Source: Prevotella sp. UBA2754
GTDB lineage: Bacteria > Bacteroidota > Bacteroidia > Bacteroidales > Bacteroidaceae
Reading direction: 5' to 3'
DNA: 64,000 nucleotides
Assembly: GCA_002353295.1 (NCBI GenBank)
Contig: DEJG01000019.1
Location: 259,300 to 323,299 of the forward strand
A program made the translations under genes and the position numbers. Numbering within the stretch: position 1 is the first letter of the stretch; every line of letters begins with the position of its first letter. Below are positions 43,326-51,253 of the stretch, in pieces. The notes below the pieces were generated by a model. That model saw nothing but the letters and a program-made list of their open reading frames with translations, was not told the origin of the DNA and ran no database searches.

Positions 43326-46300
43326 ATGGCAAACAAAGGGAAATATTATGAAAGTCAGTTTGAGGAAGCTACCATAGAGCTGTTGCAAGATGCTCAATGG
43401 CAGTACACCTTTGGCGATGAGCTGCATCGAAAGTTCACAGACCCTCTGATAGAAGAGGATTTGCGAACATTCCTCAATGCTCAGTATGCCAAAAAAGGAC
43501 TGACAGAGGCTGAGATGGATAACGTGGTGGCAAACCTCAGGAACGTTGGTGGCCAGAACGACTACTATGCCTGTCAGAATGCCTTCCTGCTATATCGTGA
43601 TGGCTACGACTTTACATATAGCGACAATCGTGATACTCCTTTCCGCATGGAGTACATCGACTTTGAGCATCCTAATTGTAATATATTCCGTTGTGTAAAC
43701 CAATTCGTGATGGAGCAAGGTCAGGAAAATCGCCGTCCTGACATTCTGCTCTTTGTGAATGGTATTCCTGTCTGCATCATAGAACTGAAGAATCCCACTA
43801 AGGCGAATGCTACCATAAGGGACGCACACACCCAGATATGCACTCGATATATGAGGGATATTCCTTCTTTGCTTCGCTATTGCGCACTTGCTGTAATCAG
43901 TGATGGAGCAAAGAATGCCCTTGGCACTCCTTTCACTCCATTTGAATTCTTCTACGAATGGAAGAAGGTGGAGAATGAGGACAAGGCAGGCAAGGGACTT
44001 GACACACTCAGAACACTCGTCAAAGGCGCCTTGTCGCCAACAAGACTGTTAGAGGTGATTCGTGACTATGTGTATTTCCCCGACCCATCGAAAGAAGATG
44101 ATACGACAGAGATAGTTTGTCGCTATCCGCAATTCTTTGCCACAAGAAAGCTGAGAGACCACATACTGCAACATCTGCGTAGTGTAGGAGGTGATGGTAA
44201 AGGTGGTACATACTTTGGTGCTACTGGTTGTGGTAAGACATACACCATGCTATTCCTGGCTCGTCAGTTGGCACTTCGCTGCAAGTCGCAACTGGGTAGC
44301 CCAACGATATTGATCATTGTTGACCGAGAGGACTTGGAGACTCAAAGTGGGAAACTGTTTGGACGTTCCAAGCGATTCTTGGAAGATGAAGCAGTCAAGG
44401 TGTTTGAGAGTCGCCAAGAACTGGCCAACGAGATGACCCTGCGAAAGTCAGGAGGCATCTATATCACCACTATACAGAAGTTTGCTGAGTCAACAGGACT
44501 GCTGACAGAACGTAGCAACGTCATCTGTATGAGTGACGAAGCCCATAGGACTCAGAACAATCTTGGCACACATTTGGTTATCAATGATGGCACAAGGAGC
44601 AAGAATAGCGAGACGCTTTCCAATGACGAGAAGATAGGTGCTAAGGTGACTTATGGCTTCGCAAAGTATCTTCGTGATGCGCTGCCAAACGCTACTTATG
44701 TGGGATTTACAGGAACACCAATTGACGAAACTGTTCATGTGTTTGGTCAGGTGGTTGACCAATATACCATGCAGGAGTCAGAAGCAGATGGCATTACCGT
44801 ACCTATCAAGTATGACCCTCGCTTGGCTCGTGTATTTATGAACAAGGAACAGGCAGAGAAAGTTGAAGCCTACTATCGTATGTGTGCTGACGAAGGTGCT
44901 ACTCCTGAGGATATAGCCAAGAGCAAGGCTGCTATGTCGAGTATGCAGGTCATCATTGGTGATGATGATGTGTTGGAGAGAGTGGCAAAGGATATTATTG
45001 CTGACTATATAAAGCGTACTGAAGGTATAGACCGCTTGCAGAAGGCTATGATAACTTGTATTGACAGACCAACGGCATTCAAGCTATATAAGAAAATGTG
45101 TGAGCAGATGCCTTTGTGGTTTGAGAAGAAGAAAGCACTGAATGAACTCACTCTGACAGCAGATGAAAAAGAGAAACTGAATGATGTGGCTTTCGTAAAC
45201 ATGGTGATGACTACCGACAAAGATGATGAGAAAGAACTCTATCAATTGTTGGGAGGTGGTGCCAGCAAGGAATACAGAAAGTTTTTAGATACAGAATTCA
45301 AGTCAGAAAAATCAAACTTCCGCATTGCTATCGTAGTGGATATGTGGGTAACTGGCTTTGATGTACCAAGTCTGACATTGCTTTATAACGACAAGCCTCT
45401 GTCGAAACATACACTGATACAAACCATATCGCGTGTGAATCGTAGGTTCAAAGATAAGGAATATGGTTTCGTCATCGACTATATTGGAATTCGTGAGGAG
45501 ATGAAGAAAGCCATGAAGAAATATGGCGGCGAAGTACCCCCAGCAGAAGACTTGGACATTGCCTACGGTATATTGGAGAACCAGTTGCAGTTATTGAAGG
45601 AAATGCTGTCGAAACTGGACTTTACACCTTTCTTTGGGACAAATGACTTGGCTCGTCTACAATTCTTGCAGGAGGCTGCTGAATACATTCTGGCTAATAG
45701 TGTGGAGAGGAAAGGCGAAGTATCATTCCTGAAACGTTTCAAAGAGCATGTGAAACGTCTTCGTTCTGCTTTTAACATCTGTAGCCCTGCTGGCATACTT
45801 ACGGAAGAAGAGGTAATGTGGTGTCAATGTATGATGGGTATATGTTCGTATGTCATGAAGATGACAACAACAGAACATGATACAGAAAGCATGAATCGTC
45901 ACGTGGAGCAGATGGTGAAAGAAGCTATATTGGCAAGTGGTGTAGAGCGACTTTTTGAAGAGGGAGAGGAAGAAAATATATATGGAGATGCCTTTGTTCA
46001 GGAGTTGGAAGATGTGAAGATGCCATATACCAAGTTCCAACTGCTTTGTAAATTGGTGGCTAAAGCTATCAAAGTATATAGAGGGACCAATAAGATTCAG
46101 GCAGAGAAATTCCAGATAATGCTTGAGAAGGTTATTGACGAGTACAACACTCGCGATAAGCTGACCTTCACCAACGAGGTGACAGAAGGTGTGGTAACAG
46201 GTGTCGTGAACATCGTAGAAGATAAGATTAGTACGCTTACTGACAAATTAAAGCAGATACTGAAAGACTTGAAGGTAGATAGCGAAAAGTTCAAGGGACT

Positions 46301-46889
46301 GGGTATCACCTTTGAAGAAAAGGCTTTCTTTGATGTATTGACTGAGGTTAGAGATAACCACAAGTTTGAATATTCAGACGAGCGATGCATTGAACTTGCC
46401 AAGAAGATAAAGCTGCTTATAGATGACACAGCTGTATATGCAGACTGGCTTAACAATACCAACCTCAGAAATAAGTTGGCTTCACAGCTTACGGTACTTA
46501 TCTACAAGGAGGGCTACCCACCTGAGTGGGATGAAGAAGTGTTTAAGAAAGTTCTTGATCAGGTAGAGAACTATAAGAAGAACGGCACTTCTAAACTTAA
46601 ATTCACAAAGCTTTCTAACGTAGAAGATGACAGAGATGTACGTAATCTTATCTTCAATCGTCTACAAATGGACGCTAACATAAGCGATATGGAATTGCTG
46701 CGAGAAGTGATAGAACTGTATGGCAGTCGTTATCCAGATATGGGACTTAACGATTGGCGCCACATCATTGAAGAATATACTCCGATGGTTAGGGAGGCTG
46801 TTCTCTCAAAGGCTAAAGAAGTGTCGATACAAACTGAACAGTTAAGTATGGCTGCCGAATCTCTTGAAGAAGCAAATAAAGACGAGTAA
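43326..46889 (+). CDS. hsdR: Type I restriction endonuclease subunit
   Basis: The 1187-residue protein has the N-terminal nuclease motif RRPDILLFVNGIPVCIIELK (Asp139, Glu153, Lys155). The SF2 translocase follows with Walker A GATGCGKT (298-305), DEAH 404-407 (MSDEAHRTQ), VGFTGTPI and, in RecA-like domain 2, VDMWVTGFDVPSL and QTISRVNRRF. A helical C-terminal half binds the M2S core. Length is normal. The gene appears intact and overlaps the AbiH gene by one base. Confidence 0.96.
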   Translation: MANKGKYYESQFEEATIELLQDAQWQYTFGDELHRKFTDPLIEEDLRTFLNAQYAKKGLTEAEMDNVVANLRNVGGQNDYYACQNAFLLYRDGYDFTYSDNRDTPFRMEYIDFEHPNCNIFRCVNQFVMEQGQENRRPDILLFVNGIPVCIIELKNPTKANATIRDAHTQICTRYMRDIPSLLRYCALAVISDGAKNALGTPFTPFEFFYEWKKVENEDKAGKGLDTLRTLVKGALSPTRLLEVIRDYVYFPDPSKEDDTTEIVCRYPQFFATRKLRDHILQHLRSVGGDGKGGTYFGATGCGKTYTMLFLARQLALRCKSQLGSPTILIIVDREDLETQSGKLFGRSKRFLEDEAVKVFESRQELANEMTLRKSGGIYITTIQKFAESTGLLTERSNVICMSDEAHRTQNNLGTHLVINDGTRSKNSETLSNDEKIGAKVTYGFAKYLRDALPNATYVGFTGTPIDETVHVFGQVVDQYTMQESEADGITVPIKYDPRLARVFMNKEQAEKVEAYYRMCADEGATPEDIAKSKAAMSSMQVIIGDDDVLERVAKDIIADYIKRTEGIDRLQKAMITCIDRPTAFKLYKKMCEQMPLWFEKKKALNELTLTADEKEKLNDVAFVNMVMTTDKDDEKELYQLLGGGASKEYRKFLDTEFKSEKSNFRIAIVVDMWVTGFDVPSLTLLYNDKPLSKHTLIQTISRVNRRFKDKEYGFVIDYIGIREEMKKAMKKYGGEVPPAEDLDIAYGILENQLQLLKEMLSKLDFTPFFGTNDLARLQFLQEAAEYILANSVERKGEVSFLKRFKEHVKRLRSAFNICSPAGILTEEEVMWCQCMMGICSYVMKMTTTEHDTESMNRHVEQMVKEAILASGVERLFEEGEEENIYGDAFVQELEDVKMPYTKFQLLCKLVAKAIKVYRGTNKIQAEKFQIMLEKVIDEYNTRDKLTFTNEVTEGVVTGVVNIVEDKISTLTDKLKQILKDLKVDSEKFKGLGITFEEKAFFDVLTEVRDNHKFEYSDERCIELAKKIKLLIDDTAVYADWLNNTNLRNKLASQLTVLIYKEGYPPEWDEEVFKKVLDQVENYKKNGTSKLKFTKLSNVEDDRDVRNLIFNRLQMDANISDMELLREVIELYGSRYPDMGLNDWRHIIEEYTPMVREAVLSKAKEVSIQTEQLSMAAESLEEANKDE

Positions 46890-47977
46890 TGAATAGGATA
46901 GTACTTATAGGCAACGGCTTCGACTTAGCTCACGGCCTCAATACCAGATATGAAGATTTTATAAACTGGTATTGGGAAAGGAGAGTTGATGGTTTTGTCG
47001 GCAATACTACTGGTATTTCCCAAGACCCTTTGTGTAAATTTGAGATTATAGATCCTAGTAATTGTTGGAATATATTTGCATTTCAATTGCCTCGAGTCTT
47101 CCAAAGAATACCAGGAAAAGATGTTGTTCAGTCTATAATCAAAGACACAGAAAGATTTAATTCAAAGTTTTACACTTTCTTTGATAAGATTATTAAAAGT
47201 ATTGAGACAAAGGGCTGGGTTGATATTGAAAATGAGTATTATTCATTACTCGCTCAACAGACTCTTCCTCAAATAGGTAATTTGCAGAGGATAGATCCAA
47301 AGGTTCTCAATTTTCAATTGGACTATCTAAAGACTATACTCATTGATTACCTTAAATCGGAAGCGAAAAAGGTAGTTGATGTCATCCCCTCTATCAAAGA
47401 TAAAATATATAGACCGATTAAAATAAAGGAATTAGCTGTGGCAAATCTTAATTATTCAGGCAGCAGATATTCTAAAGATTTTGCACCGAATAATATAATG
47501 TTATTGAGTTTCAATTATACTAAAACAGAACAACAATACGTAGATTCCACATCAAAAGTACAGGTCAACCATATTCATGGATGTTTGGATGATGCAAATA
47601 GCGTAATATTTGGATATGGGGATGAATTAGATAGTGATTTTGAAAAGCTTAAGAATCTGAATGACAATGAATGTCTGCGCAATATAAAGTCTATTAGGTA
47701 TCTAGAAACGGACAATTATCGAAAAATGCTTGAGTTTATTGAATCTGGTCCTTTTCAGGTTTGCATTATGGGACATTCTTGCGGTAATTCAGACAGGACA
47801 TTGCTCAATACTCTCTTTGAGCATAGGTTTTGTGTATCAGTAAAACCATATTTTTACAAGAAAGATGATGGAACGGATAATTATCTTGATCTTGTGCAGA
47901 ATATTAGCCGAAACTTCACTGATATGAAACTAATGCGAGACAGAGTGGTTAATAAAACATATTGTGAACCTCTCTAA
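46889..47977 (+). CDS. Abortive infection AbiH family protein
   Basis: The 362-residue protein starts with the AbiH signature RIVLIGNGFDLAHGLNTRYE and later has VNHIHGCLDDANSVIFGYGD and VCIMGHSCGNSDRTLLNTLF. The GNGFD start and HGxxxD-type motifs suggest a nucleotide-binding (SIR2-like) fold, but the activity is not established. It is the last gene of the hsd operon. Confidence 0.9.
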   Translation: MNRIVLIGNGFDLAHGLNTRYEDFINWYWERRVDGFVGNTTGISQDPLCKFEIIDPSNCWNIFAFQLPRVFQRIPGKDVVQSIIKDTERFNSKFYTFFDKIIKSIETKGWVDIENEYYSLLAQQTLPQIGNLQRIDPKVLNFQLDYLKTILIDYLKSEAKKVVDVIPSIKDKIYRPIKIKELAVANLNYSGSRYSKDFAPNNIMLLSFNYTKTEQQYVDSTSKVQVNHIHGCLDDANSVIFGYGDELDSDFEKLKNLNDNECLRNIKSIRYLETDNYRKMLEFIESGPFQVCIMGHSCGNSDRTLLNTLFEHRFCVSVKPYFYKKDDGTDNYLDLVQNISRNFTDMKLMRDRVVNKTYCEPL

Positions 47978-47994
47978 ATAATAAGATAACTTTG
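47962..47994 (+). promoter_or_regulatory. Promoter of the DinD-RhuM gene
   Basis: TTG (47962-47964), 22 bp, TAACTTTG (47987-47994), with the ATG only 8 nt beyond. The dyad operator is absent, so this gene is probably outside the shared regulon. Confidence 0.6.
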
Positions 47995-48002
47995 CAAACG
48001 AT

Positions 48003-49385
48003 ATGGACAATACAAACGAAATAGAGATGTTCTCACCAGAAGAAATGCAGTCGCCTTTTGAGGCTATCAAAGAGACGGATGGTGAAGGTCGTGAGTGGTG
48101 GAACTCGCGTAAGTTGGCACGACTCATGGGTTACCAGAAGTACTGGAACTTCGAACGGCTGATGGACAAGGTATCCTCCTTCCTGCAGCAAGAGAAGGGC
48201 TTAGACCTAAAGGAGCACATGGTGGAGATAGAGGAGATGGCTAAACTGGGCTCTGGAACGACAAGACAGGTAAAGTCATTCAAACTGTCTCGTACGGCCT
48301 GCATAGCGATTGCATTGAACGCAGATCAGCGGAAACCTATTGTAAAGGCTGCCAAGGATTATTTCACGAGTACGATGAACTCCCAGGAGCTGGCTACAAG
48401 CGTAGAGGGTAATGTCTTGATATACCGTTCGAGCACAGGTAAGGTGAATGTGAACGTGCTTTTCAGTCAGGACACATTCTGGCTTTCTCAGAAACGGATG
48501 TCTGAACTGTTTAATGTTTCTATTCCAGACATTACTTATCATCTAAAACAGATAGATGAGAGTGGAGAACTCCAATTGTCCGAAGCAATTAAAAAAATTT
48601 TAATTCCGTCGGAAAAATGGGATGAACAGGGCGTTCTGCTGTATAATCTGGATGCGATTATTGCGGTTGGTTATCGGGTGAATAGTTACGAGGCGACCCA
48701 ATTCCGAATCTGGGCGCGAGAGGTTTTGAAGGAGTATATCATCAAGGGTTTTGTGATGGACGACGAGCGGCTGAAAGGCAAGAATCCCTTTGGGGCTGAC
48801 TACTTTGAGGAATTGCTTGATCGCATCCGTGAGATACGTACATCAGAGCGTCGTTATTATCAGAAGATAACTGACATCTATGCCGAGTGCAGCAGCGACT
48901 ATGACAAGGATAGTGAGATAACACGTACCTTCTATAAGACTGTACAGAACATGATGCACTATGCCGTGACTCATCAGACGGCTGCAGAGATTGTCTATGA
49001 CCGTGCTGATGCGGAGAAGCCTCACATGGGACTGATGACGTGGAAGAATGCACCTGATGGCAGAGTCGTTAAAAGTGATGTGACGATAGCCAAGAATTAT
49101 CTGTCAGAGAAGGAAGTGGATGAACTGAACTTGCTGACGACGGCTTTCCTCGAAATTGCAGAGCGAAGAGCCAGGCGGCATGTTTTGACAACGATGGCTG
49201 AATGGAAACAGGTTTTGGAGCACTATCTGAAAGTGTCGGATGCTGACATTCTGCCCGATGCTGGCTCCGTGACTCACGAGGAAGCAGAAGCCAAAGCGTT
49301 AGGGGAATATGAGAAATTCTGGAGGATTCAAGACCAGACATTCCTCTCAGACTTTGACAAACTGATTGAAGATTTAAGCAAATAA
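48003..49385 (+). CDS. DinD/BRO-like and RhuM fusion protein
   Basis: Residues 1-125 resemble DinD (EWWNSRKLARLMGYQKYWNF, GSGTTRQVKSFKLSRTACIA). DinD is DNA-damage-inducible and inhibits RecA in E. coli. Residues 130-460 are a full RhuM domain: VLFSQDTFWLSQKRMSELFN, EATQFRIWAREVLKEYIIKG, YDRADAEKPHMGLMTWKNAP. RhuM proteins occur in genomic islands and beside restriction systems, with no settled function. The fusion suggests DNA-damage or replication-fork sensing joined to an effector. A strong terminator follows. Confidence 0.85.
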   Translation: MDNTNEIEMFSPEEMQSPFEAIKETDGEGREWWNSRKLARLMGYQKYWNFERLMDKVSSFLQQEKGLDLKEHMVEIEEMAKLGSGTTRQVKSFKLSRTACIAIALNADQRKPIVKAAKDYFTSTMNSQELATSVEGNVLIYRSSTGKVNVNVLFSQDTFWLSQKRMSELFNVSIPDITYHLKQIDESGELQLSEAIKKILIPSEKWDEQGVLLYNLDAIIAVGYRVNSYEATQFRIWAREVLKEYIIKGFVMDDERLKGKNPFGADYFEELLDRIREIRTSERRYYQKITDIYAECSSDYDKDSEITRTFYKTVQNMMHYAVTHQTAAEIVYDRADAEKPHMGLMTWKNAPDGRVVKSDVTIAKNYLSEKEVDELNLLTTAFLEIAERRARRHVLTTMAEWKQVLEHYLKVSDADILPDAGSVTHEEAEAKALGEYEKFWRIQDQTFLSDFDKLIEDLSK

Positions 49386-49395
49386 ACATAGAAAT

Positions 49396-49432
49396 CCAAT
49401 CCCCACACCAAGTATTAAAGTGTGGGGATTGG
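49396..49432. terminator. Strong bidirectional hairpin
   Basis: A 13-bp perfect stem CCAATCCCCACAC / GTGTGGGGATTGG with an 11-nt loop separates the converging RhuM and integrase genes. It has no long T-run, but its strength and place fit a terminator. Confidence 0.65.
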
Positions 49433-49453
49433 GCTTCAGAGTAGGGGCTCGTG

Positions 49454-50683
49454 CTATGCAACTTCCTGTTTCTTGGGCTTTCTGCCTCTTTTCGACTTGG
49501 TGAGGTTGAACACCTTGTCAAGCAACTTGAAGTTGTTGTCGTTGATGATGGAGAAGTCTTTGGTGATATAGACATCTGCAATTTCGTAGTTGCCAACGTG
49601 GTTGAGGGCTTCATCAACATCACCCTTACTGAACTTCATGAGATTCCTGGATAGGGTGGCGAAGGTATGGCGAGCCTGGTAAAATTGGAGTTTGTTGATG
49701 CCAACGGCTTTGCCAATCGTCTTTAGGCCGATGTTCAGGTTCTGATTGAAGCACTCAGCACAGTAGTATTTCTTGTAGAATCTGAATATCCGGTCTTCAC
49801 CTTTCCATTTTTCCATGAGGTGCTGAATGCAGGGATGTACCTTGACCTCAATGTAGGCCTCGTCGCTTCGACGATCTCTGGTCTTAGTCCGTTTGTATTT
49901 GATGGTGCCGTTTTCCAGACAACTGACTTGGTACATGTCCACAGAGTTCATGCCCATCAGGCAGAAGGAGAGAATGAAGCAATCGTGGGCCAGTTCAGCC
50001 AGCGTATTCTTCTTGGGCTGGTAGTTAACCACCTTCATGAGTTGTTCCAGGCTTAAAGCCCTAACACCCTTTTTGAGCACTTGCTTGGGGGCCTTGTAGC
50101 GTAAGAACGGGTCGTTCTTGATGACAATCTCATCATCGGTGTTGTACTCCAGCATCGCTTCACGGAAGATGTGGCGCATCTGTCCGATATAGAGTGACTG
50201 TGCTCTTGGGCGGTCATCAAGGAACGCCTCGAAGTCTTTGAGGAATGTGACGGTAATCTCTTGGAAGAAGAGTTTGCGGCATTTCAAGAACTTTTCGAGG
50301 GTGTTGAGCATGGTCAGATAGTTCTTGGCACCTTTGATCTTGGCTCTTGACACCCAATCCTCTGCATAGGCAAAGAACTCCAGTTCCTTCTTTTCCTGCT
50401 TTTTGATGATCTTTTTTGTAATGGTAAGAGCATCATCTGGGGCTCCTGCCATAGAACCTGCAGCCAGATCGCTCATGTTGTCGATGAGGTCTAACCTCAG
50501 TTTCTCGACAATTCGAGCCTTCTCAATGGACTTGATCTTCTTCGTCTTAGGAGAGTATTCTTGTTCATTGAGTCTTACTCCTGTTTTTACTCTTTGTCTG
50601 GTCTTGCCCTGTCTTACCAACAGATAGACCTCACGCGTCTTTTGGGAAGATTCCTTCCCGAATTCAATGGAAATGGTTGCCAT
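49454..50683 (-). CDS. Tyrosine recombinase (island integrase)
   Basis: The 409-residue protein has an Arm-binding-like N-terminus, a SAM-like core-binding domain (about 110-210) and a catalytic domain. Visible are YQARHTFATLSRNLMKFSKG (Arg box, with Tyr where His is usual), LNHVGNYEIADVYI, and the nucleophile Tyr of DVYITKD. The first catalytic Arg is replaced (FCLMGMNSVDMYQV), as in some Bacteroidetes integrases such as IntDOT. It lies 284 bp from the tRNA-Arg 3' end, the usual place for the integrase of a tRNA-targeting element. The basic tail (KSKRGRKPKKQ) is normal. Confidence 0.92.
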   Translation of the reverse strand: MATISIEFGKESSQKTREVYLLVRQGKTRQRVKTGVRLNEQEYSPKTKKIKSIEKARIVEKLRLDLIDNMSDLAAGSMAGAPDDALTITKKIIKKQEKKELEFFAYAEDWVSRAKIKGAKNYLTMLNTLEKFLKCRKLFFQEITVTFLKDFEAFLDDRPRAQSLYIGQMRHIFREAMLEYNTDDEIVIKNDPFLRYKAPKQVLKKGVRALSLEQLMKVVNYQPKKNTLAELAHDCFILSFCLMGMNSVDMYQVSCLENGTIKYKRTKTRDRRSDEAYIEVKVHPCIQHLMEKWKGEDRIFRFYKKYYCAECFNQNLNIGLKTIGKAVGINKLQFYQARHTFATLSRNLMKFSKGDVDEALNHVGNYEIADVYITKDFSIINDNNFKLLDKVFNLTKSKRGRKPKKQEVA

Positions 50684-50782
50684 TTTGATAAACTTTTAAA
50701 TTGTTAATACTGGAACCAATCCTCGCGTCCTATATATAAGCCTTCATCGGGTCATTCTTTTTGCGTCAATTTTGACCCTGTT

Positions 50783-50866
50783 TTTTGCGGCGATTTTTGC
50801 GGCGATTTTGCGGCGATTTTCGTCTTTAGAGCCATTTTTGCGGCGATTTTGCGGCGATTTTGCGGC
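50783..50866. repeat. Candidate integrase arm sites, right end (6 copies)
   Basis: Two clusters of three TTTTGCGGCGA copies start at 50783, 50795, 50806 and at 50836, 50847, 50858; the last has TC for GA. The 11-12 bp period puts successive copies on nearly the same face of the helix. They lie between the integrase gene and the tRNA core. The remainder of 50684-50965 shows no gene. Confidence 0.7.
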
Positions 50867-50965
50867 TCAAATTTGGAAATGAGAACCAAAAATGGAACTC
50901 TGATTTCCTTATACGAAATATCGAGAAACCCTTTATTTATGGGAGTTTCTCGATAATTTCCTTCT

Positions 50966-51008
50966 GTGATCCCGTTGGGATTCAAACCCAAGACCTTCAG
51001 AACCGGAA
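50966..51008. repeat. Attachment site at the right end of the island
   Basis: This 43-bp copy is identical to 27818-27860 and spans the tRNA-Arg gene from the anticodon loop to its 3' end. Confidence 0.9.
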
Positions 51009-51040
51009 TCTGACGCTCTATTCAGCTAAGCTACGGGACC
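50967..51040 (-). tRNA. tRNA-Arg (anticodon CCG)
   Basis: On the minus strand the 74-nt cloverleaf has acceptor GGTCCCG / CGGGATC (one G-T pair) and the anticodon stem TCAGA / TCTGA with loop TTCCGGT, giving CCG, which reads CGG. The T arm is TTGGG-TTTGAAT-CCCAA. The discriminator is A and CCA is not encoded. Its 3' half (50967-51008) is the attachment core of the island, and insertion left the gene intact. Confidence 0.95.
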
Positions 51041-51170
51041 AAAACGCGTGCAAAGTTACGAATAACTGAGAAGATAACCAAATAATCTTGGATTTATTTT
51101 AGTTGTTTACGCAAAATGATAGGAATTGTTATCTTTTTCTGTCATTTTGCAAAATATTCTTGTTTTTTCC

Positions 51171-51200
51171 TTGCAAATTAGTTTAAAAGTAGTACCTTTG
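51171..51200 (+). promoter_or_regulatory. Promoter of asnA
   Basis: TTG (51171-51173), 19 bp, TACCTTTG (51193-51200). The leader 51208-51242 is built of near-7-bp units (AAATAGT, AAAACAGT, AAATTGT, AAATAGT). Confidence 0.8.
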
Positions 51201-51253
51201 CAGGCGCAAATAGTAAAACAGTAAATTGTAAATAGTCAAATTAACGAAAAAAG

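Larger units (their letters stand above)
27818..51008. mobile_element. Integrated genomic island in tRNA-Arg (about 23.2 kb), defence cargo
   Basis: A 43-bp exact direct repeat (27818-27860 and 50966-51008) bounds the region. The right copy is the 3' half of an intact tRNA-Arg gene. A tyrosine recombinase gene lies next to the tRNA, an excisionase-like gene lies inside, and matching 11-bp repeats sit just within both ends. The cargo is RloAB, a type I restriction system, GmrSD, AbiH, DinD-RhuM and unknowns. I see no relaxase, coupling protein, type IV secretion or phage structural gene, so it is not self-transmissible as seen. Confidence 0.88.

Noticed and set aside
49069..49623. 184-codon Ser/Thr-rich open frame on the minus strand
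   Set aside because: It overlaps both the RhuM end and the integrase end and crosses the terminator hairpin; the composition is not protein-like.
50783..50866. Regular short repeats considered as a CRISPR array
   Set aside because: The units are 11 bp and mostly abut; there are no spacers of CRISPR length and no cas genes.
50752..50991. 79-codon open frame on the minus strand with repeated KIAAKSPQ-like residues
   Set aside because: The residues come from translating the TTTTGCGGCGA DNA repeats, and the frame runs into the tRNA gene.
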